From contig NC_069136.1 of the NCBI RefSeq assembly GCF_026914265.1, positions 10,658,356 to 10,722,355 on the forward strand: 64,000 nucleotides of DNA, given 5' to 3'. The notes beneath the pieces were generated by a model. The model made no database searches. It had not been told where the DNA came from and saw only the letters and a program-made list of their open reading frames with translations. Positions 24,301 to 34,658 of the stretch are shown here, one piece after another; within the stretch, counting starts at the first letter, position 1, and every line of letters begins with the position of its first letter. Source of the DNA: Mya arenaria. Taxonomy: Eukaryota > Mollusca > Bivalvia > Myida > Myidae. The position numbers were made by a program, and so were the translations under genes.

Positions 24301-27248
24301 AAAGGTCATTTTTAGGATACTGTTTTAATTGCAAATGTGAGAGGCAGTAAGCATGAGTCAGTATTGGCAGGTTTATGTTTAACCCATGTACTTGTACTTA
24401 ATTTGTTCACAGGGCTTTATTGCAGGACTATTTAATTTTGCAACACATGTGTATGTTGTCAACTGAAACACAACTAGTTCCATTTGCATGTATTATACAC
24501 CGTTGTTAAAGTACTTTACAAGATTACAGCAAAGATACGAAGGCTATGACATTACGTCGACTTTTTTGCGAAGAACGAACTACTTGAATATCCTTAACAG
24601 AGGAAATAAAACTAACCTTGATAGCGCAGCTGACGGGTACTGGGTATATAATTTTGTTGCCAAGGTTACACACAAAGCCATACGTCACAACCAGAATAAT
24701 AAGGGAGCTGTTAACGCTGAAATAACTCGCTGCAACGGTTCCGCTGTTGTAAAATGATTTGGAAGGATATGGTATTTTTCATTATTCAGTTATTAAGGAT
24801 TGTCTTTGATATGTTAATTAAAGGTAAAAAGAAAGTGAATTATATTTTAATATAAATTTTGAGCAGCTCACTGTCAGTGCATTGCTTTTGTGCATTTGGT
24901 AATATGACCTTAAATGAATGTTCCGTAAGAAAATGTTTGTTTTTATTATTTACTGCGTTGGCAAAACGTTTAATGTGTTTCAGCAGTGTCTGCGAACATA
25001 GCAAATATTGCGAGTTTACTAAACAACTCCATGCTTAAAACATACAAGCGCATGATAAGACTCACGCTGTTAGGGCACCTTTTAAATGATTACCATATAT
25101 ATTATATCGCATTATGATATACATTTGGTTTCTCATTAAAGGAACGTTAAAATAAAGTGCTTAACACGGTTTTATCTAAGGTTGACCTGACCTAGGTCAA
25201 AATATGGCGCTTACACAAGATAGATAATGGGCCGTTATTTGTCTGAACATTTTTGAGCGGTGTTCATAGTTTCCGGCTTTATACGGAAGATAACTTTAAC
25301 TGTGCTAACAACTAGGCCGAAGTCTACCAAATAAATGACGCTGAACATAAAACCCTTTTGGTATGACCTAAGTGATACTAAAGTAAATTTTAACATAGTT
25401 CTATGTAAACAAATGCTCCATATTTGTATTTTGGTTTAATAAAAGCTAGAGGTTTTTGTATTAACTTACATGTAAACTAAACATTAATAACTTAGAAAAC
25501 TTATATAAATACTGTAACGACATGAAAACGAAAATGCAAAAGAGATTGAAAAGTATTTATTATACCTACCAGTACACAAACGTTCCCAGCAAAGTTGTGA
25601 GGCGTGGACCAACCATGTTATTAACAACTCCCGCGATGAGCATGCCAAATAAATTCCCGAAGGCACCAATGCCGTTTACCCACAGGGCGTCAACGTTCTG
25701 AACGGAACTGTCAGCCGTACGGTTACGTAGATAGGACACGAAATAAGGCGAAAAATTTCCTACAATAAACAAGAATCACATTTACTTATATCTATAGGAG
25801 TAATATCTACTTTTTCTGATATTCGAATTTCTATAGATACAGTTTCTTGATGGTTTCATAATTTTCGAATGATATTGCATATGTACATATTTTATTCAGA
25901 GTGTAAGTGTCTTATATTATATCAAATAATCATTATATAATTAAGCCTTTAGGAGTTTTACAAATCTTGAAGATGTTCATTCTATATTTGATATGCAATT
26001 TGGCAATATTTTTGGTCAGCATATTTATAAATTTTATATATAAAATCATACAGTAAATGCCCACAGTATAGATTGATGCAAATATTCATAGTTTTAATTC
26101 AATGCATTATCATGAATAACTCAACTGATTTATTGATCAAAACAAGCAAAAACATATGGTTTGCGAACAGATAACAGTATAAGCCTTGATAAATGTTATC
26201 ATTTAATCAATACCTATTTGGCCATAAATAAATCATTTTAAAAAGTTCAAAATTATTGCTAATATTTTTAACAACTGTTCAACTTTTCATTGCATTGAGT
26301 AATATGCAACAATTTTAATTATTAATGCCTGCAATTTAATCAGCTGTTAGTGTATTGCCTGCTGTCTACTTATATGCAAACTAAAAAAACCCAAAAAACA
26401 TCGGTACTGAAACGCTATCTCAGTTTTTTTTCCTCCCTAAACTGACTTTTTTTTGCATTTGTTCAAAGCCTCCAAAGATTGTTCGCTCAATTATTTGACT
26501 TATTCATAATTATTATTTTACTGAATCAAAACAATTCATTATGATACCACAATAATAAGGTATCGCAAAGCATCCAAAATTATTATATTTGTACAATGGA
26601 ATTCTTATGTAAAGGACCAACCAGATTTTGTGTCTAAATTATTGTCGGTTGATCCCTTGCAATGCATTTTCTTTTCTATGATTGCTGTGACAGAAAATTT
26701 TAGCATATTGTCTGCCCTAAAGTCGCGTTGAATGATTAAGCTATCAAATTGCTGAAAGTGGTCTTGAGATAAAGATGTCCGCTTCTGACCCAAGATGGCC
26801 TCTAATCACAATTACTGGTAGCCATTAGCGGGTTTGGGGGCAGAAGCAAACCCAGAGCGCATCCTCCTTTAAATTGTCCTAGCTATCTTTTTTTTATATT
26901 TTAGCATCCAAGTTACAATATGAATAGAATGCCAATATGTAGCATTTTATACCTAAAATAGCCATACAAATTTCGATTTCAAGGGAGGGGCGAACGTTCA
27001 AAATTTGCTCCCCTGAATTTGGACCCACTTTTACACCGAATACTGGAACTGCCCCGATTACATAAGCTTCCCAGGATTGGTTCGTATCGACATGTATATA
27101 AGAGCATATTCAGGCGAAGTATGAACAAAAAATAGGTATAAAGCTTACCGAACGTGTAAAGAGCCCCAATAGCAAGATGTACGAGAAATCCGCCAAACAG
27201 TACTAGGCAACCCCTGAAAAGGGTATTTCTTTTCACCAGTAACTCCAT
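16569..27248 (-). CDS. MFS transporter, oxalate:formate antiporter / monocarboxylate transporter-like
   Basis: Ten exons: 27248-27149, 25759-25570, 24743-24617, 22928-22786, 22353-22236, 21700-21561, 20360-20234, 19322-19200, 18403-18194 and 16694-16569. Every phase closes, giving 467 aa. The first helix carries the GGFLVHLAIGALYTFGNFSPY signature of OFA-type MFS proteins. Later come a GPRLTTLLG motif-A equivalent, WFPTRPSLVSGIILAGYGGGA in the first half, a hydrophilic central loop (exon 6), then YGQTFIHDD and a GRPAWGIFND block in the second half. Twelve helices are expected, and the protein stops straight after the last one with no cytoplasmic tail. Exon 3 is short and easy to miss but is required by phase. 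Substrate cannot be read from sequence; small monocarboxylates or oxalate/formate are the family's known cargo. It would sit in a cell or organelle membrane. Confidence 0.92.
16697..17030. repeat. Minisatellite at the acceptor of the last MFS intron
   Basis: About 15 imperfect copies of a roughly 20-22-bp unit (AAATAGTAATTGAAATAGTGCC) begin beside the exon 10 acceptor at 16,694. On the gene strand the repeat supplies the T-rich tract upstream of the TTACAG acceptor. The remaining intron (17,031-18,193) shows nothing recognisable. Confidence 0.85.
18450..18722. repeat. Interspersed hairpin repeat, copy 2
   Basis: In MFS intron 8. It shares GTCCGCCTA, GTGCCAGATTGTG, CCAATGATG, GATGACCTGAAGTAA, the CTCGTTTGCTACGCTCACT core and ACTTCATGTCATCTGACT with the copies at 11.6 and 20.4 kb. 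A short (CAA)n run follows at about 18,904-18,931. Confidence 0.75.
20038..20103. repeat. Half-copy of the 48.9-kb foldback arm
   Basis: GTGCCCGAGGGACGGATTTT, then a TCTATC block, CCGGACAC and ATGATAGATA match the right arm of the foldback at 48,915-49,070. Only one arm is present here. It lies in MFS intron 7. Confidence 0.65.
20104..20205. repeat. Interspersed hairpin repeat, core only
   Basis: A near-perfect inverted repeat TAATGATTAAGAACGG / CCCCTTCTTAATCATTA flanks CTCGGTCGCTCACTCCG. It is followed by GTTACTTCATGTTGTCTAAC, the same 3' end as the longer copies. Confidence 0.75.
20391..20675. repeat. Interspersed hairpin repeat, copy 3
   Basis: Lies in MFS intron 6, just upstream of exon 7. 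It contains CCTACATTTTCAGCCAAGGA, GTCAATGAGGTAGGATTCT and the AAGAATGTCTCGTTCGC..CGCCCATTCTTAATCATT hairpin. Two other copies and the core-only copy lie in or near the same gene. Confidence 0.75.
21241..21408. repeat. Compound microsatellite and G-rich tract
   Basis: Within MFS intron 6: (TTG)n, then (GT)n, then (GTGC)n, then T9 and two long G runs broken by TGGAG. Frames open through it in several phases only because the repeat lacks stops. G-quadruplex formation is possible. Confidence 0.9.
23322..23346. repeat. Poly-C tract in MFS intron 3
   Basis: A run of about 15 C residues followed by CTCCCCTCC. The rest of introns 2-4 (22,929-24,616 and 24,744-25,569) shows no other recognised feature apart from the palindrome at 25.19 kb. 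Confidence 0.85.
25188..25200. promoter_or_regulatory. Nuclear-receptor-like palindrome
   Basis: TGACCTAGGTCA is a perfect everted pair of AGGTCA half-sites, preceded by another TGACC. It sits in MFS intron 2. It matches nuclear-receptor half-sites by sequence only; function is unproven. Confidence 0.25.
25760..27148. other. MFS intron 1, nothing recognised
   Basis: AT-rich intron between the start exon and exon 2. The part around 26,760-27,060 is less AT-rich, but no repeat or exon could be assigned to it. Confidence 0.55.
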
Positions 27249-27676
27249 ATTTACAAGAAGCTAGCGTGTGTAGACGTAAAATCTCAGTAAGGTTCGCAAT
27301 CATATAAAAATAGTAACTTACAAACTGTATGGCTGTTATGTTAATGGCACATTCCATTGTTTTACCATTTAAGTTAGAGCCACAATTATTTTTAGTACAT
27401 AAGCATATCTCCATCTGTTTGAACTGAAGCCGTTTGACACGATATTAAATTAAAGGTAAATAAATAGGGTTAAAATTCCACTGATGTATCTCAGTGTGTA
27501 CTGTTTTTAAGTTTTATATAATGATCATTAATGATATAGATAGTATCAGTAAATTAAGTGTATATTGAACGATATCCGGGGAGATGGTTAATAAACAATG
27601 GAAATGTAAATAAATATGAATAAACCAAGCAATAACAATGATAAAAATAATATTGTCTAATCATGCGACAAATGGT

Positions 27677-28036
27677 TTGAAAGCTGCATGCTCACAGATT
27701 GAACGTTTTGACAAGTTTTTTTTATTTTTATTTTGTCTTGAAACGAGCCAATTTTTGTGAAAATCCATGGAAACCAGTTATATAAGAATGATGACAAAAA
27801 ATTAGATCGCAGATTTTTATTTTTAAGTTCGAAAATGGATGTTTTATGCATTTTTCCTAAACCGTTAGTAAGCCATAAAACATTAATTTTCGAACGGAAA
27901 TATAAAATTCTACGGTCTGATTTTTGTCAGCAATATTAGATCATTGTTTTGCAGATATATAAGCAAAAATTGCTCTTTCTAAGACAAAATATAAAAAAGT
28001 TGTATAAATGGTATATCTGTGAGAGTGCAGCTTTAA
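27677..28036. repeat. Foldback MITE inside the left duplicate
   Basis: Ends TTGAAAGCTGCATGCTCACA and TGTGAGAGTGCAGCTTTAA are inverted. The arms pair across most of the element (GAACGTTTTGACAA; TTTTTATTTTTAAGTTCGAAAA-like blocks). It has no coding capacity. Confidence 0.85.
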
Positions 28037-28210
28037 CGCTTACGCAAATACAAATTACATACGTATATATTTTTTATAAACCCGCCAATTTGTGAAAAAG
28101 TTATGGCTCTTTGTCTTTTTCATTTTTCAATTAAATTGTTCAGCCAAATTTATTTTAAATTCAAAAGCTTTTGATATGAAAAATAAAAAATATATATATA
28201 TACATGTACA

Positions 28211-28515
28211 TCAAAACAACACATTTTTGTTTGATTTAGGAGTGAAAAATGTCAACAAATTTTGTATTGGAATACTATTATCGCAATTAAAGTAATTATT
28301 ATTTTCCAATATACGAATTGTTAATGTGTTCACTGATAGTATGGGGGCTATGTAATACATGTAGATTTGCAATGTAGAACAATCACAATCAAAGAGGTAC
28401 ATTATTTTCCTATGTACGAATTTTTAATTTCTTCACTTATGGCATTGCAGACTATACATTAATAATATTATAACTGCAAAGTAGGACACTGTCGAGTTGC
28501 TTATCTCTGCACAGG
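28211..28515. repeat. Dispersed repeat family, short form (left duplicate)
   Basis: ATCAAAACAACACATTTT, GGAGTGAAAA, ATAGTATGGGGGCT, GTAGATTTGCAATGTAGAAC, TTATTTTCCTATG.ACGAATT and GAGTTGCTTATCTCTGCA occur in the same order as at 37,449-38,105 and 45,316-45,985. Those long forms carry about 350 extra bases in the middle. Confidence 0.8.
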
Positions 28516-29111
28516 CTTCTGTTGGTCATATCTTGACATTAGTCCAAATAATTGTACGTTGACGGATTTTTTTTTTAGATTTTTGATATGGCAAATCCTT
28601 CACATACAAATTGTTTAGTATCAAAAGTGGGTTGTTGTTCCGATCAGGATTCCGGGTTAAAGCATATAGCGTCTATAAAATATCATAAAAACAAGAAATA
28701 TTACCAGATAATGTTATTTCATATTAGTTCCGTACACTTACTAAATAGTAACTTACAAACTGTATGGCTGTTATGTTAATGGCACATTCCATTGTTTTAC
28801 CATTTAAGTTAGAGCCACAATTATTTTTAGTACATAAGCATATCTCCATCTGTTTGAACTGAAGCCGTTTGACACGATATTAAATTAAAGGTAAATAAAT
28901 AGGGTTAAAATTCCACTGATGTATCTCAGTGTGTACTGTTTTTAAGTTTTATATAATGATCATTAATGATATAGATAGTATCAGTAAATTAAGTGTATAT
29001 TGAACGATATCCGGGGAGATGGTTAATAAACAATGGAAATGTAAATAAATATGAATAAACCAAGCAATAACAATGATAAAAATAATATTGTCTAATCATG
29101 CGACAAATGGT

Positions 29112-29471
29112 TTGAAAGCTGCATGCTCACAGATTGAACGTTTTGACAAGTTTTTTTTATTTTTATTTTGTCTTGAAACGAGCCAATTTTTGTGAAAATC
29201 CATGGAAACCAGTTATATAAGAATGATGACAAAAAATTAGATCGCAGATTTTTATTTTTAAGTTCGAAAATGGATGTTTTATGCATTTTTCCTAAACCGT
29301 TAGTAAGCCATAAAACATTAATTTTCGAACGGAAATATAAAATTCTACGGTCTGATTTTTGTCAGCAATATTAGATCATTGTTTTGCAGATATATAAGCA
29401 AAAATTGCTCTTTCTAAGACAAAATATAAAAAAGTTGTATAAATGGTATATCTGTGAGAGTGCAGCTTTAA
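29112..29471. repeat. Foldback MITE inside the right duplicate
   Basis: Duplicate of the MITE at 27,677-28,036, carried along in the 1.43-kb duplication rather than inserted separately. Confidence 0.85.
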
Positions 29472-29645
29472 CGCTTACGCAAATACAAATTACATACGTA
29501 TATATTTTTTATAAACCCGCCAATTTGTGAAAAAGTTATGGCTCTTTGTCTTTTTCATTTTTCAATTAAATTGTTCAGCCAAATTTATTTTAAATTCAAA
29601 AGCTTTTGATATGAAAAATAAAAAATATATATATATACATGTACA

Positions 29646-29950
29646 TCAAAACAACACATTTTTGTTTGATTTAGGAGTGAAAAATGTCAACAAATTTTGT
29701 ATTGGAATACTATTATCGCAATTAAAGTAATTATTATTTTCCAATATACGAATTGTTAATGTGTTCACTGATAGTATGGGGGCTATGTAATACATGTAGA
29801 TTTGCAATGTAGAACAATCACAATCAAAGAGGTACATTATTTTCCTATGTACGAATTTTTAATTTCTTCACTTATGGCATTGCAGACTATACATTAATAA
29901 TATTATAACTGCAAAGTAGGACACTGTCGAGTTGCTTATCTCTGCACAGG
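29646..29950. repeat. Dispersed repeat family, short form (right duplicate)
   Basis: Duplicate of 28,211-28,515, carried along in the 1.43-kb duplication. Confidence 0.8.
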
Positions 29951-30445
29951 CTTCTGTTGGTCATATCTTGACATTAGTCCAAATAATTGTACGTTGACGG
30001 ATTTTTTTTTTAGATTTTTGATATGGCAAATCCTTCACATACAAATTGTTTAGTATCAAAAGTGGGTTGTTGTTCCGATCAGGATTCCGGGTTAAAGCAT
30101 ATAGCGTCTATAAAATATCATAAAAACAAGAAATATTACCAGATAATGTTATTTCATATTAGTTCCGTACACAAAAATTAAATATCCAACTTATAATACT
30201 GAGTTTGGCGGCTTTTCTTCATTTCATTCTGTCAAAACATAACGATATATACATGAAGGGCACCTGTAAGGCTTTAGGGCACAGTTTTAAATCGCTCGGA
30301 ACATTTCGGCCATTGGCCGAGTTGTTACGATTGTATAACGAGGTCTATCTCGAAGCTTTGTCGGAGGAGGTCGAGTTATTACGATTGTATCGAGTTGTTC
30401 CCCTTCGCATAATTGTTGTCTGTGTCAGTCAACTTTCGTTTTATT

Positions 30446-30471
30446 GAACAGGGTTGTTTTCAACCCTGTTC
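30446..30471. repeat. Perfect short hairpin
   Basis: GAACAGGGTTG and CAACCCTGTTC pair perfectly across a four-base TTTT loop. Just upstream (30,318-30,400) a GAGTTRTTACGATTGTAT word is repeated twice with GAGTTGTTCC after it. Confidence 0.8.
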
Positions 30472-30943
30472 AGTGTAGCCACAAACTCGACACTCACAAC
30501 ATAAAATTCCTATTAATAGTAACAAATGTCGCCAGCCGATTTACCACCAAAAATATAGTTTGAGAAAGTGCAGACAATATAAATTGCAAGCTAGGTTTCC
30601 AATAACCGAGGTAGATTTGACAAAGCATGAAGCAATCATAACGCAATATCTATTAAATAATTTAATCTGTTGAACTGAGATAAAGATAACATTAAAGTAG
30701 TATCCCTGCGCCAAACAATGAATGAACATCGAAACGTAAACAAAGAATTACTATCCACTCAAAGCGCATCATTCAATCACGTGACACAATGATGATGCCA
30801 AGTGAATTTACAGTCGAAGAGAGATAATCCTGTAATGAGATAATGCAGTAAGTTTATCAGATTTGTCTCCCTTGCCTTTGTAAAGAAGAAGCGGGAAATC
30901 TCAAGCTTGATTGATTGTCGTGCACAGTTGAAGTCTACAGAGA

Positions 30944-31087
30944 TGTGTGTTTTACTTTGTTTTAGAAAACTTGATTGTTTTACTTGGAATCTGATGTTCT
31001 GATGGTTAGTATTGATGTGTTTTACTTTGTTTTAGAAAACTTGATTATTTTACTTGGAATCTGATGTTCTGATGGTTAGTATTGATT
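30944..31087. repeat. Tandem repeat, two 70-bp units
   Basis: TTTACTTTGTTTTAGAAAAC through GATGGTTAGTATTGAT is repeated at a spacing of 70 bases with only one or two differences. Confidence 0.9.
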
Positions 31088-31548
31088 TGCATTTGTAGTC
31101 TTTTGTGTTTGTCTTGGTTTAGCAATGGATTGGAATGATCATTATTTCATTTAGCTGCATTTATTTAGTTGTGTCATGTATTTTCACGACATCAGCAGAT
31201 TTTGTATTTAAAACGAGAATGACAGTACCGTGATATTCTCTTAGCCCCTTTCCATATACTAATATATGTGGGTTTGGTTACATATGATAACATGCATGGA
31301 TAACAGAAGTCACCATGGGAGTACGAGGGAGTAGAGGTGTTTGATCTATAAATCAGTAAGTTCCATGCCAACGTTTTGTTTTATGATGTACTGTGTTGTT
31401 GTTGTTGTTGTTGTAATCGCTTGTATTATATGTGTGTTTTATATGCTTGAGCCATTTAATTTAATCTGCCACTGCACACGATTTAATCATATAAGATATT
31501 AGACTGTTCACGATGTTAACTTATAAACATGTTATTATTCATTATCTT

Positions 31549-31628
31549 ATCGTCACCTTAGTGCAAGAACTCAATATCTGCTTCTATTTTTTATATGCAG
31601 TTATTACGTTATTGCACTAAGATGACGT
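31549..31628. repeat. Inverted repeat with 18-bp arms
   Basis: ATCGTCACCTTAGTGCAA near 31,549 pairs with TTGCACTAAGATGACGTT near 31,611, with a loop of about 45 bases. Confidence 0.7.
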
Positions 31629-31655
31629 TATGATTGTTTATATTTATATTTTCAG

Positions 31656-31768
31656 GACGCTCCGATATTATATCTACATTCGATAATGTTGAATATAGAG
31701 ATATTGAAGAACACTGTGTTTGTTGTTTGAACTATCAAACTGCTACATATGGTAACCTGGACATATAG
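31656..31768 (+). other. Exon-like stretch, unknown gene
   Basis: A TTATATTTTCAG acceptor is followed by an open frame (starting after two bases) of about 37 codons that ends TATGGNLDI-stop-like at 31,766. It contains a CVCC motif. A separate 50-codon ATG frame lies at 31,795-31,947. No family is recognised and no matching upstream exon was found. It could be a terminal exon of an unseen gene, a noncoding RNA exon, or chance. Confidence 0.2.
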
Positions 31769-31947
31769 ACCCACCCTCGCTTAGGAATTGCAAATGTATT
31801 CTCATCTTAAAACCTGGAATGACCTAGAAAGCAACAATGGTCTCATTGATCTCAATGATCACACAGTTTCCCTGCTAAAAACATCACGCGATAGGCCACG
31901 TGGGAATAACAAACGCACGCATGACAGGCACGTACTAAAGTGCTGAC

Positions 31948-32870
31948 GAATTACCTGACGATATAGAAATAGAAGAGTGTTGCTGACCATATAGACAATG
32001 AAGGAAAAAAGTTTTGAAATTAAAGATTTTATGCTAACTTTGTTTTATATATATATATATATTTACACTTTTTATAGTGTACGTATAGTCGGATGTTTGT
32101 GCATTCATTTTTGAAAATGGAATTTTATTGAAATGAATCGATTTCTTTTTTTGCTGGTTTGGTGTAAATATGAGAAAATATCGAGGACTTAATAACTTTT
32201 TTAGGTGATTCATCTTCAATTGTTTGAAATCAATTTTTTCATCATTTTAATTAAGGAACTATTTTCTCTTTAATATGTTGTATTTTCGAAGTTGTTTTGT
32301 GAATAACAAGGCAAACATGTGCAAACTCTTTCTAATGAGTAAAGTTTGATTAGTATATATATACTCATATGTAACACCATATGATGGAGTTCTGCTTGGA
32401 TTAGTTACATTCTCCATCCTTGTTTGCCTTCTTACACAGCGACATAATTTTTATTGTCATTAAAATATATTTTTTTTTCATTTACCATCATGCTTCAATA
32501 AACCTGGGGCGGCCCATGTAGTTGTTTTACACGGGGACTCTTAGATTCACTGTACAACATATCAGCACCTTATTAATACACACATGATCGTGAATCATAA
32601 GGGTGATAACCCGTATAAAACCCTGTTCATGCAGCGCTTTCAGCGCTTTGATTGGAAAGGTAAACGACTTGTTTTAATGCATTAAATGCTTGTTCAGTGC
32701 AAAATAACATTTCACTTACATGGTAAAATATGAATATAACTCTTTATGATCAATTTCAACCATAAAATACTTCACTTAAAACAATTTCAATATTTTTAAA
32801 ACACCCCCGTTTTTGCACATTCCCGTTTAGACGTTATGTATTGGAAGAATCTCGTAAAACACGTCTATTA
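31948..32870. other. Spacer before the inhibitor/LAMP array
   Basis: AT-rich, with a short (AT)n run near 32,045 and no gene seen. Collinearity with the other array units begins at about 32,875. Confidence 0.6.
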
Positions 32871-32943
32871 TTTTAGACTAATCGTGACATGTGAGCTACT
32901 CTCGTGTTGAAGGTTACATAAAACCGGCCTAGTTCAGTTCAGC

Positions 32944-32950
32944 TATAAAT
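32944..32950 (+). promoter_or_regulatory. TATA box of inhibitor gene 1
   Basis: CTATAAATTGTACA lies 61 bases upstream of the start codon. The spacing is identical in all three copies, and the surrounding TAAAACCGGCCTAGTTCAGT block is conserved. Confidence 0.7.
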
Positions 32951-33004
32951 TGTACATGAATCAAACCTTTAGGGCATACGTCTGAGATATCTAGACCGAC
33001 CAAC

Positions 33005-34545
33005 ATGAGAACCTCTATTGTCGCACTTGTTTTCTGTGGATTAATCGGTTTGTTGAAATTATTATAATGTAAAGTCGTCTTTGAAATTGAGACATATTGA
33101 GATATGAAATAATATAAGTTTTAATCGGGAGATAGGATTTTCAAACAACGGGTAAAATTTGAAGAAAAATTAATAATTTAAGAACTTTTACGAAACTATG
33201 TAATAGCAAAGTTTGTCTTTGTATAGGGCATGCACGTAAGTCTCCAACGGACCCATTTTCGCTGATGTCGTTATATATTATTAAGGTGTGTTTGCTACTT
33301 TCAAAAACATCATAAACAAAAAAATATTTCCAACTAGTAGAGTTGAAACGGTTCACATCCATGTTAAGAACCAATTTCAATGCTTACGTTATTCAATCCC
33401 TAACAAACGCCCACGTGCCAGATAATAGCCGACCATACTGGGACAGCGTGTGTCCGTATAGGCAAATATTGTCAATGGTACCATAATTCAATCCGTCACA
33501 ATTGTTCACTATTAATTTTACAGCCATCAGTGTTGGCGAACCATGCCAGACGCTAGCTGACTGTGCAGAGACGGCCTGCACCCATCTTGACAGTCACATC
33601 ACCTGCGAATGGCCGAAGGGGGATTGTGATAACGGCAACTGCCATGGCTATTGCACCTGCGGCGCACTCACAGGTAAATCTTCAAAATGTTCTTCAAAAA
33701 TGAATACATATTATTGTTTCTATATATTTCTCTTGCCATATATACTCGAACAAGCACACACTATTACATAATTGTAAAAACGCGAATCTGTGATATTTGT
33801 GTAGGTTTGTATGAAATAGGTTTTGTCCCTTTTTGCCGTTTTATAATGTTTGAATCAGCCGGTGAAACATAAAAACGACAATGTCATATAGTTATGATGA
33901 AAAATCATCTACATCAATGAATGACCGCGGGGATGATTTTTTCTATATCTAAAATTGATCCCCTGATCACCTATGTTGAAAAATTGATACAGCATCATCA
34001 TCAGCAACAGCAGCAAAAACAGCAGAAATACTAGTTGCTGTAGCAGCAGAATGATCATCATCATAATAATGATAATCATCATGCTATATATTTCTCTGGA
34101 ATTTATTTCTTAATATGGAAGTTTGAACGCAGGGTCAAAAACCTATAGACGTCATTATCTTAATTTGGACGAGGGGGTCTATGTGTAAAGGGTAATTTTT
34201 CTGACTAAAATGATCCCCGGGTACTGTTTTTATGGGGATCATTTTTTTCGTTATTTCGTCCATATTGATATTAATAAGATCCATCTGACAAATCAATTGT
34301 GTGCGTTATAGGTAAATAGGTATGCATATAAAAAAGAGTCAATTTAAACTGTGTCCTCAGTTTAAAAAAAGCAGCGATAAAACCAGAGGTCCAATATATG
34401 TAATCTGCGAGCGTTTAAGGGAAATCATTTCCACATTTCAGCTTGTGGCCCATCTGGTGACTGCAGCGCCATCCGATGTCACGACCAAGACAAGGCCCCA
34501 CACTGTGTAGAGAGAAGTTGCAAATGTATCGATATCGATAACTGA
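33005..34545 (+). CDS. Secreted cysteine-rich protease inhibitor-like peptide 1 (Cvsi/I84-like)
   Basis: Three exons, 33005-33047, 33524-33673 and 34442-34545, join in phase to 98 aa. A hydrophobic signal peptide of about 18 residues (MRTSIVALVFCGL...) is followed by a mature chain with 14 cysteines. The chain is two related modules: CX5CX4CX8C with a CTC end, then CX5CX4CX8CX4CXC. This resembles bivalve Cvsi-type slow-binding subtilisin inhibitors (MEROPS I84), which is the best guess from cysteine spacing and length; another small secreted cysteine-rich family is possible. The intron 1 donor is GTTTGT, against GTATGT in the other two copies, and intron 1 is about 0.9 kb shorter. Copy-specific residues are Ser4, Lys in WPKG and Arg in VERS. 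A polyA signal AATAAA lies at 34,653. Confidence 0.85.
33990..34085. repeat. ATC/CAG microsatellite, intron 2 of inhibitor 1
   Basis: CATCATCATCAG followed by interrupted CAG units and (ATC)n. The orthologous spots in copies 2 and 3 have different repeat lengths. Confidence 0.85.
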
Positions 34546-34652
34546 TATGCCCAGTAGGTTTCGTCAATTGTAATTTGAAAATAACTAACAAGGTATAAAA
34601 ATAAGAACATTTTGTTTTGTATTTATTTGCCTTCGACGATTGTTATGATTAT

Positions 34653-34658
34653 AATAAA
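34653..34658 (+). terminator. Candidate polyadenylation signal of inhibitor gene 1
   Basis: AATAAA about 108 bases below the stop; the ATTATAATAAAAACG-like context is conserved in all three copies. Confidence 0.5.

Larger units (their letters stand above)
27308..28737. repeat. Direct duplication of 1.43 kb, left copy
   Basis: It appears identical to 28,743-30,172 wherever I compared the two, at a constant offset of 1,435. The copies are separated by the five bases TTACT. The unit holds a foldback MITE and a member of the 28/37/45-kb dispersed family. It lies directly upstream of the MFS start exon and includes a possible leader exon with a GTAAGT donor near 27,318 (minus strand). Confidence 0.95.
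28743..30172. repeat. Direct duplication of 1.43 kb, right copy
   Basis: Right copy of the unit at 27,308-28,737. No difference was noticed in the parts compared. It ends at CCGTACAC, where the two copies part company. Confidence 0.95.

Noticed and set aside
27308-30172. Capsid- or LTR-bearing element bounded by the 1.43-kb direct repeats
   Set aside because: The copies nearly abut, with five bases between them and no coding interior. They are a tandem duplication.
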